DNA from: Prorocentrum cordatum
Lineage: Eukaryota > Sar > Dinophyceae > Prorocentrales > Prorocentraceae
NCBI GenBank assembly: GCA_963575745.1
Contig: CAUYUJ010005747.1
Span: forward strand, 455,001-492,500
Length of the DNA stretch: 37,500 nt
Reading direction: 5' to 3'
The notes under the pieces were generated by a model, which saw nothing but the letters and a program-made list of their open reading frames with translations, was not told the DNA's origin and did no database searches. The translations under genes and the position numbers were made by a program. Shown here one piece after another: positions 19,721 through 29,849 of this stretch (positions are counted from its first letter, which is position 1; each line of letters opens with the position of its first letter).

Positions 19721-20330
19721 TGTTAGAACAACAAATGTCACCGCATAAGGTGTTTCACAAGGGAACCTCAGGGGGGGAACCCGGTTGGCCTGGGGCATTG
19801 CGATCTCATATTTCGGATGGACATGCGGTCGTAATCGTATGTGATTTACATACCCGGAAAAAGGAGGCGATAACTCCGGGGGGGGGGGTAGAGTCTATTC
19901 TCTTTTTAGAATGGAGAATCTACGTGGTGCAAACTACAAGCGGCAACGAACCAGCAACGGTCGGCAACGTGGCGAAACCTGGCTGGACCCACCGAGCGCA
20001 CGAGGCGGCAATGAGGTGGCGACAAGCGGCACTGTGGCGAAACCTCGCCAGACCCACACAGCGCACGCGGAGGCAACGAAGGGTAATCAGGCGGCACTGT
20101 GGCGAAACCTCGCTGGACCCAACCAGCGATCGAGGCGGCAACGAAGCGGCAACGAGGCGGCAACGAGGCGGCACTGTGGCGAACCCTCGCCAGCAACACC
20201 CGGCGCCCGAGCACGAGGCGCAACGAGGCGGCAACGGGCGGCAACGTGGTGAATCCTCGCCAGACCCATCCAATCCCTTAGAAACGCGAGTCAGAACCCC
20301 CAGTTCCCTAGGTGCAAGCACTGTTCGGGA
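19721..20330 (+). repeat. GTGGCGAAACCTCGCC tandem repeat, five units
   Basis: Units beginning GTGGCGAAACCTCGCCAGAC or a close variant start near 19969, 20034, 20099, 20175 and 20247, giving spacings of about 65-75 bp. They are filled with GGCAACGAGGC. 19740-19950 is unassigned, with a nine-G run. Confidence 0.85.
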
Positions 20331-20459
20331 AAAGTGCTACAAAAAGAGAGAGCGGACGAGCGGCCAGTCAACCCAACTCCACGATGGCAGCGCGAGCTGT
20401 TGAAGTCCCACCAGCCCTCTGGGCTTAGGTGGTATAGCGCGTTTTTGTTCTTCTCTCTT

Positions 20460-20516
20460 CCACTGAAATCCCTCCCCCCCCCGCCCCCTCCCCTGGGCCA
20501 GGAAGGGGGGGGGGGT
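20460..20516. repeat. C-run and G-run facing each other
   Basis: C10-type runs (20470-20495) and a G11 run (20504-20515) lie about 10-25 bp apart, separated by TGGGCCA. They could fold as a hairpin of variable register. Confidence 0.8.
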
Positions 20517-20519
20517 ACC

Positions 20520-21245
20520 GAGGCGTTAGAGCGTCCAAGATGGCCCAAGATTGCTCCAAGAGGCGTTCAAAGTTGCAAGATGGCCTCCAAAATGACCCAT
20601 GTTACTTCAAGATCGGTCAAGATAGCCTCCGACATACCCCCAAGAGGCCCCAAGACAGCCCCAAGACGGATCCAAGTGCCCTTCGATCCCTCCACGGCGC
20701 CCTCCAAGATGCCAGAACCCCTCAAAAGCCTAAGGAAATCAATGTTTTTGGCATTCTCGCCTTTTCGTTACCGATGGGTTTTGCAAGCCCCAAGATGGCA
20801 CCATGATGGCCCAAAAGGGCTCCAAGAGGGGCCCAAAAAGGCCGAAGACGGCCCCAAAATCGCCCAAGAGGCGCCCAAGAGCGCCCCAAGACGGCCCCAA
20901 GACGCCGTTTGAGAGCCTCCGAAAAGGCGGGGATCCGAGTTAAGGCGCCCCCTCTTTTTGATCCATGGGGCCCAAGATGGCCCCAAGAGGCCTCCCAGCC
21001 TCTCCCAAAGACCCTCCACCCCGCCCTTTTTGGCCCGAGATGGCTCCAAGAGGGCCCCAGATAACCCACGATGGCCTTCAAAATTGCCTAAGATAGCCAA
21101 GCATGGCTCAACATAACCTCCGACAGCCCCCCAAGACGCCTCAATGCAGCCTCAAAATGGCCCGAGCATGGCTCAAGATAGCCTCCGACAGCCTCTAGCC
21201 GAGCATGGCTCAAGATAGCCTTCAAGAGGCCTCAAGAAAACTGGC
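20520..21245 (+). repeat. Degenerate CCAAGATGGCC/CCAAGAGGCC repeat array, copy 2 (plus orientation)
   Basis: CCAAGATGGCC, CCAAGAGGC and variants recur about every 20 bp. The array at 15 kb is the same family inverted. A unique island at about 20735-20790 (AAATCAATGTTTTTGGC) corresponds to the AAAATCAATGATTTTTGCC island there. Confidence 0.85.
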
Positions 21246-21261
21246 AATCAATTATGGTTGG

Positions 21262-21520
21262 GCTGGTGGGGATACTTTTTTCCTCGCGGGCGCAAGCGAA
21301 AGCGCAGGCGCCGAGTTGAGTTGGCGGGGGTATTTTTCTTGGTCGGGGGCGGACGCGGATTCGCAGTCGCCGAACTAAGAGGCCCGGGCCACGGGCCTGT
21401 CAAACTAGCCACGCGCAAGCCTAAAAACGGCTGGTGGGGATACTTTTTCGGTCGCGTCCACTAGCGAAGGCGCTAGCGGAGTCAGAGCTGGTGGGGATAC
21501 TTTTTTGATCTGCGGCCCGA
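21262..21520 (+). repeat. ~58-bp repeat led by GCTGGTGGGGATACTTTTTT
   Basis: The leader occurs at 21262-21281, 21430-21448 and 21487-21506, with a diverged copy at 21320-21337. Spacings of 58, 110 and 57 bp fit a 58-bp unit. The rest of the unit is GC-rich with AGCGAAGGCGC-like elements. Confidence 0.85.
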
Positions 21521-21726
21521 AGGACGTTTCCAGAGGGCGGGTCAATCAGGCTGACTGGGGCACAGAGCCAGATAATTTGCGAATCCAGCCGTCACCGTCG
21601 ACAGCCGGCCGCACCTGCAAGCATGCAGACCGGACTTCAAGGAGACGCAACTAAGCGTCGACAGGTGGGAACGGGCGCGGGAAGAGCGCGAGGGGTCGCC
21701 GAAACGGCGCCAGCCCAACACGACGG

Positions 21727-21837
21727 AGCAAGCAGGAGAAATGCCAGCGGGCTAAAAGCCAACGCCGGAATGCAAAAGCGACCACGAGAGCAAGCAAGAT
21801 AATTGCCAACGGGCCAAAAGCCAACGCCGGAATGCAC
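21727..21837 (+). repeat. Two direct copies of a 62-bp unit
   Basis: AGCAAGCA, GCCAACGGGC and AAAAGCCAACGCCGGAATGC recur with a 62-bp offset (21727 and 21789). Confidence 0.9.
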
Positions 21838-21839
21838 AT

Positions 21840-22930
21840 GCGAGGAACAAAGTGAACCTCATTAAGCCGCACAGAAACGGCGCCCAGTGACAGCAGGGCG
21901 TCGCACAGTGGCGCCGGCGCCCGACAGACAGGGGACGAAGGGGAACAGCGGGCAACTGCCATCCTGGAAACCCTCACTCACGAAGCACCCGAATGCTCGT
22001 TGCTGGCATCTCGCACCCAGTGCGTGAGGTAGCCGAAGGGCGCCTGCCTGGTGGGGGGGAAACGCCACTGGGCAAGGTCACCAGTCGTCGGAGATGCGTC
22101 GAGTGGAGCGTACGGGGTGGGCCTTAAGCCGGCGACCCCAGCCATCCAAAGTGCGTGCCCTGGCGGGCAAAACGGGACCATGTCCGAGAAAGGGGCCAAA
22201 GTGAACCGTGGGCAAGAAGCGCAGCCAGTGCCGCACGGACAGAGGACCCACGAGTCACTGTGGGATCTATACGCAGTGCTGAGAGAGGTACACCTCGCCC
22301 CCAGGAGGCGACGCAAGGGTATTAAGGCCGGAGCCCGTCACTGCGGTGAAACGAGTAGCCAGGGGCAAGGCGCCTGCCTGCCCTGACATCCTCCAGTCGC
22401 AATTTTTTCAAGACGCCAGTTCTTGTTGTGTTCTCGTTTCAAGACGTTGCGAGAAAAACAAGGCAAAGGCATGTAGTGCGTTTTTGCGTAAGTTGGCGTT
22501 GTCGTGTTTTTGGGTTTCATGGTGCGTTTGCATTGTTTTCTGTCATAAGACGATCGTTGACAGGGCCTACGGGCCAGTGCCAGCTTGGGCCGACCAATAT
22601 TGAACCAAAATAGCCACGGCAGGAGGATGGAGGGTGGCGGGGCGCGCACTTGGCATGCATTAGTGCGCAACGCCCGCGATGGTGAAGCGGGGTGGGCGTC
22701 CCGATCGAAGCTGCGCACTGCAGGATCGAGATGCGCAATCGTGGCAGCATTCGAGGGGTCTGCTCATGGAGGAGCGGAGACGAGCGCGCAGCGGCCCCAT
22801 TCATTTTCCTTTCTTGTCTGCAACATATGCAATAGTGCACGGCAGCATGATGCCGCTCACGCGCCAACGCCGCGTTCTGCAGCGTCAGGATCGATTCAAA
22901 TAGTTGGGGAGGAATAGAATGAGGATCTTT
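21840..22930. other. Unassigned DNA
   Basis: Open frames on both strands show no recognisable motif. 22390-22560 is T-rich on the plus strand compared with its flanks. No gene call is supported. Confidence 0.6.
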
Positions 22931-22952
22931 ATATATATACATATATATATAG
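22931..22952 (+). repeat. (TA)n microsatellite
   Basis: TATATATATACATATATATATA with one C interruption. Confidence 0.95.
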
Positions 22953-23209
22953 GACGCCCGCACTTTTCATCCGCATGCGTGTGGCGCGTAGTGCATAATG
23001 GCGTGCAGGCCATTCAGCCCGTGCTCCCTGCGCCGCTGAATCGTGCGCGAGGCGAGCGAGCCCTAGGCTAAACTAGGATCGAGAGATGAGAGGAAGAAAC
23101 ATGCACCTCTCAATGCTATATACACACAAACATACACACATCATGCGCAGGCATGCGTGCACGGAGACGACGCTGCGTGGTGCAATTCGAGGGGGGTGTG
23201 CTTGTTGGT

Positions 23210-23223
23210 CCCAGGATCCTGGG
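23210..23223. repeat. Perfect 14-bp palindrome
   Basis: CCCAGGATCCTGGG reads the same on both strands. It is followed by two near-identical TTGGAACAAAAAA copies (23251-23279). Confidence 0.9.
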
Positions 23224-23560
23224 TCGGGGCCAGGGCGGAAAAAAACACCCTTGGAACAAAAAAAACTTGGAACAAAAAACACGTGAGGGAAACCCGAGCA
23301 CCGCGCGGACGACCGCCGTTTTCCGTCAAGAGCAAGCGTCGGTCAAAACCACCATGCACGATGATGCGGCCACGCGTGTCGACCAACTGTGGTGTTAATC
23401 GACGGAGAGAGGTAGAGATCCCGAGTGAGGAGGAGGTGGAGGGGATGGGCGTTATTTCCAAACGTTCACGGTGGCAATGTCAGCGGCGCTCATCTCCTGC
23501 GCATCTGTGACCACGTGGCGCTGGATCGGGCGACATCCTGTGATCACGCGCCCAGACCCC

Positions 23561-23677
23561 CGACGTCGTGATTTTTTCACAACGTCGACCCCCAGAGGTC
23601 TGTCGCTCCCGAGGCCCAGTGAGAGAACCCAGAGGCCGAACACAGCGAAAAACCGCCCGTCGTGATTTTTCACGACG
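23561..23677. repeat. Pair of related T-loop hairpins
   Basis: 23561-23587 is an 11-pair stem (CGACGTCGTGA against TCACAACGTCG, one mismatch) with a five-T loop. 23658-23677 is a perfect 8-pair stem (CGTCGTGA against TCACGACG) with a TTTT loop. The two share the CGTCGTGATTTTT core and are about 97 bp apart, each followed by an AGAGGTCTG or AGGAGGTCTGG segment. Confidence 0.85.
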
Positions 23678-24064
23678 CCAGGAGGTCTGGGGTCTGGAGG
23701 GCGGCCATTATAATGGGCCGTTTTCGCGACTGCGGCCGCGAGGAGGAGGTGGAGGAGGATGAGGGCTCTTTCCCAAGCGTATGGTTGCAAATTGGTATGA
23801 TCTCGCACTGCGTCCCTGGGCACTTGTCGCTGCATCGCGCGAGCGATGCGGGGGGCGAGGTGGGAGGATGGAGTAGGAGGGTGGGTCGTCATCCTCGAAG
23901 TTGCACGCGCATGCGTTAGCCACGTGTCGGCGCACGTCCCCGCGCCAAGCCCTCGCTGCACGGATCGAACCGGATCGAGGGGGGGAGGGGGGCGAGAAAG
24001 GGGCAGGCGCAGCGTGGGCGGCCCTTCTGCATTAATGCAGCGGCCAGCTTCACGTGCTAATTCG

Positions 24065-24127
24065 CCGAGAAAGGAAAGGAGAGGAAATTATGTAATTGTC
24101 CGAGAAGGGAAAGGAGAGGAAATTATG
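24065..24127 (+). repeat. Two direct copies of a 28-bp segment
   Basis: CCGAGAAAGGAAAGGAGAGG plus AAATTATG at 24065-24092 recurs with one change at 24100-24127, a period of 35 bp. Confidence 0.95.
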
Positions 24128-24258
24128 ATAGGAACACGCGCAGGGGTGACGGCGAGGATGTGGAGGTTGGCGGGGCGAGGGCGGTGGTTTCAATCGAAGG
24201 AGGGAGAGAGGCCGGGGGCCTGCAGCTCGCTCCCGCGGGAGCAGTACGGTCGGCAGGT

Positions 24259-24347
24259 CGGCCCTGACAGACTCTCAGGGCTGCCGCGCAAGGAAACGTC
24301 TATATATATATACACATAGACGTCGGCCCTGACTATTCTCAGGGCTG
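24259..24347. repeat. Three consecutive hairpins
   Basis: Outer hairpins GCCCTGA/TCAGGGC at 24261-24281 and 24326-24345 have different loops (7 and 6 nt) and the same wobble-plus-C-G extension. Between them ACGTCTAT/ATAGACGT (24296-24303 and 24316-24323) encloses a TA repeat. Confidence 0.9.
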
Positions 24348-24461
24348 GGCCGCTCACTGGATGAGCCTCGGCCGCGCCCGCTCTGGATCGACGGGGAGAG
24401 GTTGGATCGAGCGCCGCGCGCGGGGCCAGCCTCGGCAGGGCACGGGGGCGGGGCCGGAAGG

Positions 24462-24540
24462 CATGGATCGATCGGTTGATCGACCGAGTGCTCGATCGAT
24501 CGAGCGATCTCGATCAGTCGATCGATCGACCGATCGATAT
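24462..24540. repeat. CGAT-rich palindromic cluster
   Basis: Ten GATC tetramers in about 76 bp, mostly as CGATCG palindromes. Confidence 0.9.
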
Positions 24541-25119
24541 CAAGCCTTTCGGCCCCTCAAGGCGGGACGTGCGAGAGCTTCAAGGCATGGAGGCACGCGT
24601 GGCCCCCGTGCCCTGCCGAAGTTGTCTGCTTTACAACTCGAGCGTGATCGAGGCTGTCGAGTCGAGGGAGCAGGGGAAAAGGCTTCGAAGTCCGACCCTG
24701 GATGCGAGCGCAGCCTTCTCGATCGAGGCCCTCGCCTGCCCCGCGCGGGCGCATGGATCCAGACAGGAGGGAGGAGTGAAACATTGCGAGGAGGAGGCCA
24801 GCGCGCTTCGACGCGGCCGCGCCTCCAATGAAGCAACGGGGGGATCCGCCGATCCCCCGATTAATGAACGGCTCGAGGCTGGCCCAGCTTCCGCCTCAAT
24901 CCTTGGCGATCTCGAGGCCCTTCCTCGAGCCCAGCCTATAGGCAGCTTTTTCTTTTTTGGAGGGGGAGGGGGGGGGGGGGGGCGAAAGGCGACCGATCGA
25001 CCTCGGCAAGGTCTTCTTCGTCTCCTCGGTCTCATTCTCCTCCTCGTTATTCCTCCTCATTAATGATTCTCTTGTTCTTCTCCTCATTCTTCCTGCTAAT
25101 CGTTCTCCTCCTCCTCATC
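24541..25119. other. Unassigned DNA with a G-run
   Basis: Several long frames overlap on both strands without family motifs. A G-rich run lies at about 24960-24982. No gene is supported. Confidence 0.6.
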
Positions 25120-25120
25120 C

Positions 25121-25161
<41 letters not shown>
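25120..25161 (+). repeat. (TCA)n microsatellite
   Basis: About 13 uninterrupted TCA units. Confidence 0.97.
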
Positions 25162-25162
<1 letters not shown>

Positions 25163-25276
25163 CTCTCTCCTCCGTCAGCCTGGGGTAGTTCCGTGTACTT
25201 ACACCACCATGGCCAACCACACACCCATGTCGAAGTTCACGCTCAGGGCGAAATCAATGGACAGCCAGCCCTCGAA

Positions 25277-25745
25277 ACACAGCACGGGGACGTGGCCATC
25301 GCACAGGGAGTTCGCGTAAACGCTGAGGACGACAGTATACACACTGCGTTCCAGCACATACCCCCCCACCCCACGCGCTGGTATCCCCCGCCTCCTGCGG
25401 AAGGGGTGCCCAGGGGGTGGGAAGGGCAGAGCGGATTCGCAGTATCGTACAGGTAGTCGTTGAGGACGGCAGTATACACCACGCACTGCGTTCCAGCACA
25501 TACCCCCCCACCCCACGCGCTGGCATCCCCCGCCTCCTGCGGAAGGGGTGCCCAGGGGGTGGGAAGGGCAGAGTGGATTCGCAGACGTGGCCATCGTACA
25601 GGGAGTTCGCGTAGCCGTTGAGGACGGCCGCATACACCATATACATGCGTTCCAGCACTACCCCCCACCCCACGCCCTGGTACCCCCCGCCTCCTGCGGA
25701 AGGGGTGCCCAGGGGCCCCGTGGGAAGAGCAGAGTGGATGGTCCA
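25277..25745 (-). repeat. Triplication of a ~158-bp unit
   Basis: Three copies share CGTTGAGGACGGCAGTATAC, CTGCGTTCCAGCACATACCC and CCGCCTCCTGCGGAAGGGG. The CGnTGAGGAC landmark is at 25321, 25458 and 25616, with the second copy about 21 bp shorter at its start. All three minus frames are open for long stretches (for example 25243-26028) and show the unit as repeated Gly/Pro-rich peptides such as GHPFRRRRGMPARGVGGYV. I do not recognise a family. Confidence 0.85.
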
Positions 25746-25799
25746 CGTGCGTGCGAACCCCTGGCTCTGCGCGAAGCTCTTGCACGTGGTGTGCATAGC

Positions 25800-26405
25800 A
25801 TGTACCCGCGGCCCACGGGGGACTCGAAGCTTGGATCCGAAGCGGCTCGAAACTGAGACCGATCGCGATGAGTTTCAGAGAGGAATTTGATTTTGAGCGG
25901 GTCCGAGGGAATCCAAAACAATTGACATGTATATACGCAGAGCCATTGACCAGAATTCGGGCCAACCATTTCGAACCCCAACACCTCTGACATCGAGGCG
26001 TTGAAGAGGTCCGAACGCTTTGACACACGAAATCTCGTGCATCGAGCGCGGCCTCAGAGAGGGCCGAACATCTCGAAACGCGAAATCTTGGACATCGATC
26101 GGCCTATGGGATTCTCGTTCCTCCAAGGGGTGGGGTGGTGGGGTGGGAAGGTCCTCCGTAAATTCCTGCCCGCCTCCGCCGATGCATAAGAACGGGGACG
26201 AAACGAAGAACAAGGAACGAGGCAAGACGATATCATGTTAATCCTCCGCTGCTCCCCCGCCTCCAGAGAGGGGCACTCATCCTCGATCCTCGGTCCTCTC
26301 CCTCAGCCGCCGTGCTCATCTGTCCTGCTCGGTTGTCTGACGTCCAGCACCACATTGTATCTTCCCTGGCGTTTTTTTTTCACACATGGCAACTGCATGG
26401 TATCA
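25800..26405 (+). repeat. Two-copy 53-bp repeat and unassigned flanks
   Basis: AGGTCCGAACGCTTTGACAC... at 26007 and AGGGCCGAACATCTCGAAAC... at 26060 share CCGAAC, CGAAATCT, CATCGA and spacing. The rest, up to the transposase-like gene, shows nothing. Confidence 0.7.
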
Positions 26406-28532
26406 CTAGCAAAGCTCGGGAATCACCTTCTCGAGGAACGAGTAGTAAAACGCGCTGCCATGGTGCAGTGACTTTGCCACTGCACCCATGGCTCTATTAT
26501 CTGACTCGTCACGAACTGCCCACATCAGTTTGGGATTCCCCTGGCGCCTGGAGCGGGCCACTACATGCACGCACATGTGGTGTTTGAATATTTCATGGCC
26601 ACCCCACGCTTTCCAGTACGCCAAGTATTTCAGCATCGAAGTCTCGAGAATGCGCTGCTGGACGTCAGACAACCGACGCGTGTTCTCCTTCAAGCACTTA
26701 TGGAATATATTCAGCTCCCTAACAGCATGTGGCAAGAACACGTCCGTATCATTAGTGAACAACGATGCGTTCTCTCTGATCACGGCTTCGCAAAAGGGGA
26801 CCAAATGTTTCGTCTCCGCTGCCTTCGCATGAAGACGTGGCCAGTTGACATCGCCGAGCATCTTTAACGTTAATGTTTCAATTCTGCTCTGGCTTCCTCG
26901 GGGGTGTGCTGCCTTCTGCTGGATATACCATGACTTGAGCCGACGTCTCAGATGAACTATGTTGTGCGATCGGCGTATTGCAACAGTGCTTGCACGGCTC
27001 AGCGCAAAGTTATGCTCGATCACATGCATCAGCACTGCTCCTACAAGGAGCTGGCTGATGCCGAGGTCCACTATGTGCATGAGGTCCAGCGCCAGCATTT
27101 CAATATTAAAGCCCAGTACTGTGAATATCAATGCTACATGCATCAACCCAACATGGTTACAATAATCAAAAAATGTAAATTCCGCTGGAAATACGCTCTC
27201 GTCTAAATCTAAAACCTTGTGCGTGTCGTGCACTACGCCGGCCTGGATGAGACGGTGACCCTTCCGAAGGCCCAAGGGAGGGAAAGCCGTCCATAGGCCG
27301 TACCCTCCGATTTCAGCATCGTGGCGCATGTTTGCACAAGGCGCCTCAGCATGGGCTTGTCAGGAATCGTGACCTTTGTAACTGATGCCGCAACCATCGC
27401 ATCATATGCGGCTGCGTCTTTATCAGCCCATGTGCATGAATCTATCGTCCGAGGGTATCTGAAGAGCTGTTCCCTGGTAGCGGAGCACATGAAGCACGGC
27501 GTGTGCTCGTGGTCCCAGCGGCGGAACCCCAGGGAAGTTTGGAATTCTAGGAGATCTGCTCATCTCCACCAGGGCTCCGTGGAGCCCTGATGCTATCTCG
27601 AATCCTCGCCTCGCCGCTCGTATCTCGTTTTTGAATGGAGCGTTGTTGTGGTCCAGAGCTGGGAATATACCTAAAGCTAACGTGTTTAACGACCAACATA
27701 TTACTCGCATGATACTTTCAATAGTACATGCGCCGCGGCAGCCGCATCGGCAACAATCCGATGTTCGGACTGCTGCTATCAAATGCCTCTCATTGGATAC
27801 GCAATTGTTCCAATACCATACTATGAAGGAATCTCGTTTCGTGTGTGGCACCCCGTCGCTGTAAAAACCGATCGGGAAGCTCTTATGTCCAAATCGACGG
27901 GTCACCTCATGATTGGCATAATGAATGGGCAGCTCGTCCCGTGGCACTGCAGTCAAATCGAAATCACCTGGCTTGGATTCATAACTGTGGTGGAAGGTCT
28001 CATGAGGGAGGGAAAAGGGGAATTCTACGTGCATGCGTTTCTCTGCCGTCCCATCCCAGAGAGGGATCTCAGCCGAAAACAGATTCTCTTTGCTGCGCAC
28101 CGCGATGGCCCTTCTCAAGTGCTCCGTGTGATGATTCGAGTCTGGCCGAAGTGCGATGTCTCCTACTCCCTTCGCTCCTGCTTGCATGCTGTGCCAAGCT
28201 ATGGAGCATACCTCCTGAGATGTCATGTTGCCAGCCTTCCACCGTTTCAAAAGATATGTCCGCAAACCATTCCCATCGTCATATCCTCCAGGCGGGGGCG
28301 ATGCGATCACGGCCGTTGCGGCCTCCTGAAAAATCAGTCCCATGGCAGCTGCCCTGTTAGCCATGCTGGCGATCGGCGCCACGCCAAACCCAACACAGTC
28401 AAGCAGTATAGTAAGGATGCGCGATAAGGATGCATGTGCCTCGGACGCCCATGTCGAAGCTTTTCGAGCGGGGCGCGGCCCGCGAAAGTGGCCAAGAGGA
28501 TGGAACGAGGATCGGATCCGACAAGGGTGCAA
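26406..28532 (-). pseudogene. DDE-transposase-like protein of a family I associate with dinoflagellates, two frameshifts
   Basis: The minus strand gives about 690 residues in three pieces. The N-terminal piece (28532-27540) has RRFGHKSFPIGFYSDGVPHT, whose Asp (about 27857) resembles the first acid of a DDE enzyme, and a Cys cluster CCRCGCRGAC (27755-27726). The middle piece (27540-27325) is in another frame, with FRRWDHEHTPCFMCSAT. The C-terminal piece (27329-26406) returns to the first frame with ALDLMHIVDLGISQLL (Asp about 27086), LHAKAAETKHLVPF and RRQGNPKLMWAVRDESDN (Glu about 26507). The order DGV, Cys cluster, D-L-M-H, E recalls Tnp2 transposases of CACTA elements, whose equivalents are DGF and D-x-M-H. 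That relationship is my inference. The frame change near 27530 lies at a run of four C. The true start is unclear; the first 45 residues or so may not be coding. Confidence 0.6.
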
Positions 28533-28690
28533 GGGTACCCTTGAGAAGGTTGCCCGTCCTTACTGTGCGGGTTGATTGTAGGCGAACGCAGACAGGAAGC
28601 TCGGCTGGCCTTGGTTGCCTCGTGCCAATGTGTACGGACATCGATGGCAGCAGCACTGCATTCGTGAGTGGGAAACCTAACGTTACCAGT

Positions 28691-28792
28691 GCAACGCAAC
28701 GCAAATGCTTAAGCAATAGCTTCAATGCAGTAGCAAAGCAGCAGCGGCAAATGCAACGCAACGCAAATGCTTAAGCAATGGCTTCAATGGTC
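28691..28792 (+). repeat. Two direct copies of a ~37-bp segment
   Basis: GCAACGCAACGCAAATGCTT plus AAGCAATRGCTTCAATG starts at 28691 and 28753 (62-bp period). The core TGCTTAAGCA is palindromic. Confidence 0.95.
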
Positions 28793-29303
28793 AGGGCAAA
28801 CAAAGCAGCTGCCATTTGTTCACCGAGAGGCTCAAGGACACAGGCACCGATGGGTTCGCCAGTCAACAACTCCCTCAACTCTGCCTCCTCCCCCGAGGGC
28901 GAGAGGATCCGAGAGGGGATGAGGATGAGGGCAGTGAGGAGGGCGCGACAGGGGATGCGGATGAGGACGCTGGGGGCAGGATACCGCCAATGATACCAAG
29001 CCTCGTATCGGTCTTCACATTTCTCTTGCACCGCCTAGTGCAATCGCTCGGAGCGAGTCCAGCGCCAAGCCAACGCTCGCACTCGAGAGGGGGCCGTGCG
29101 CTCAGGGCGCATGCGTAGTGGGTGGGGGAGGTGGGCCAAGTATAGGAGGGCATGGGGCACGGAAGAAGGCAAGAGGAGAGGGGTCGAGGGAGAACATTGA
29201 AACCTAGAGGCTGAAGGACGAGGGCACTCGGAAAGGGAGCACTGGAGGGCGAGGGGAGGGCTATAGGCATGAAAGCGGACCCCCAGCAAGTCCAAGCCGC
29301 GCC
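28793..29303. other. Unassigned DNA, possible 3-prime flank of the 29.3-31.9 kb gene
   Basis: No recognised motif. On the minus strand it lies directly after the candidate stop at 29304, so it would hold the 3-prime untranslated region if that gene is real. Confidence 0.5.
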
Positions 29304-29381
29304 CTAAGCCTTCTTGATCTTTGTCTGGGCATTGCTGACGGTCTCCAGCACGGGGCTCACCAAGGCCCAGACGCGCTTGGC
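29304..29381 (-). CDS. Candidate terminal exon, unknown protein
   Basis: On the minus strand a GACAG|G acceptor at 29381 opens a 78-base exon encoding AKRVWALVSPVLETVSNAQT, then KIKKA and a TAG stop (29304-29306). The peptide is charged and helix-like, unlike the surrounding low-complexity frames, and AG|G is the acceptor context favoured by dinoflagellate introns. No family is recognised. The upstream side on the minus strand is purine-rich instead of pyrimidine-rich, which weakens the acceptor. Confidence 0.35.
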   Translation of the reverse strand, partial: AKRVWALVSPVLETVSNAQTKIKKA

Positions 29382-29407
29382 CTGTCGGGGCCCCCTCCTT
29401 CTCCTCG

Positions 29408-29520
29408 TCATCTTCCTCCTCCTCCTCCTCCCGCCTCCTCCCTCCTCCTCCTCATTCTCCTCCTCCTTCTCCTCCTCCTCCTACTGATCCGCATCCTCAT
29501 CCTCCTCCTTCGCTTCTCCT
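29408..29520 (+). repeat. (CTC)n-rich pyrimidine tract
   Basis: Interrupted CTC/TCC triplets over about 110 bp. Confidence 0.95.
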
Positions 29521-29663
29521 CAGGCCTCCAACGGCAACACGCGCTATCTCTCTGCATGGGCTCCCTGCAATCTTGCTCATTGGATGTGCCATGCAATCTC
29601 ATTGCGATGGCCTCGGCCACAACCTCTTCGACCCCGTCCCACTCCGAGTCGGACATCGAGGAC
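29408..29663 (-). CDS. Candidate exon, acidic N-terminal-like peptide
   Basis: After CATAGCCCAG|G at 29663 the minus frame reads SSMSDSEWDGVEEVVAEAIA, then MRLHGTSNEQD, with an ATG at 29656. It could be an internal exon or, as the nearest upstream in-frame ATG after a TAG, a first exon. Downstream the frame runs into (GGA)n-encoded poly-Arg, so a donor probably lies before 29540; GC-type donors near 29570 are possible. Function unknown. Confidence 0.35.
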
Positions 29664-29849
29664 CTGGGCTATGCACTCGCGCGCGCGATGCATTCATATG
29701 CCCAAACATGGCGAAGGCCATTAGCGTAGATAGGTGTCGCCTAGCTCGCGATGGGGCATGGATACATGACGCTCGCGAGCTAACTGACCTGATGCATGCC
29801 GATGGCCTTCAAGTGTTTGGGCCTTCTCATGGCTACCAACCGTTCGATC

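Noticed and set aside
22051-22386. Overlapping open frames on both strands
   Set aside because: No motif, no splice-like ends, and similar openness on both strands.
26404-29038. CACTA at 26404 and TAGTG near 29034 as ends of a CACTA transposon
   Set aside because: Only about six bases match between the two ends, the left one overlaps the stop codon of the gene, and no target-site duplication is seen.
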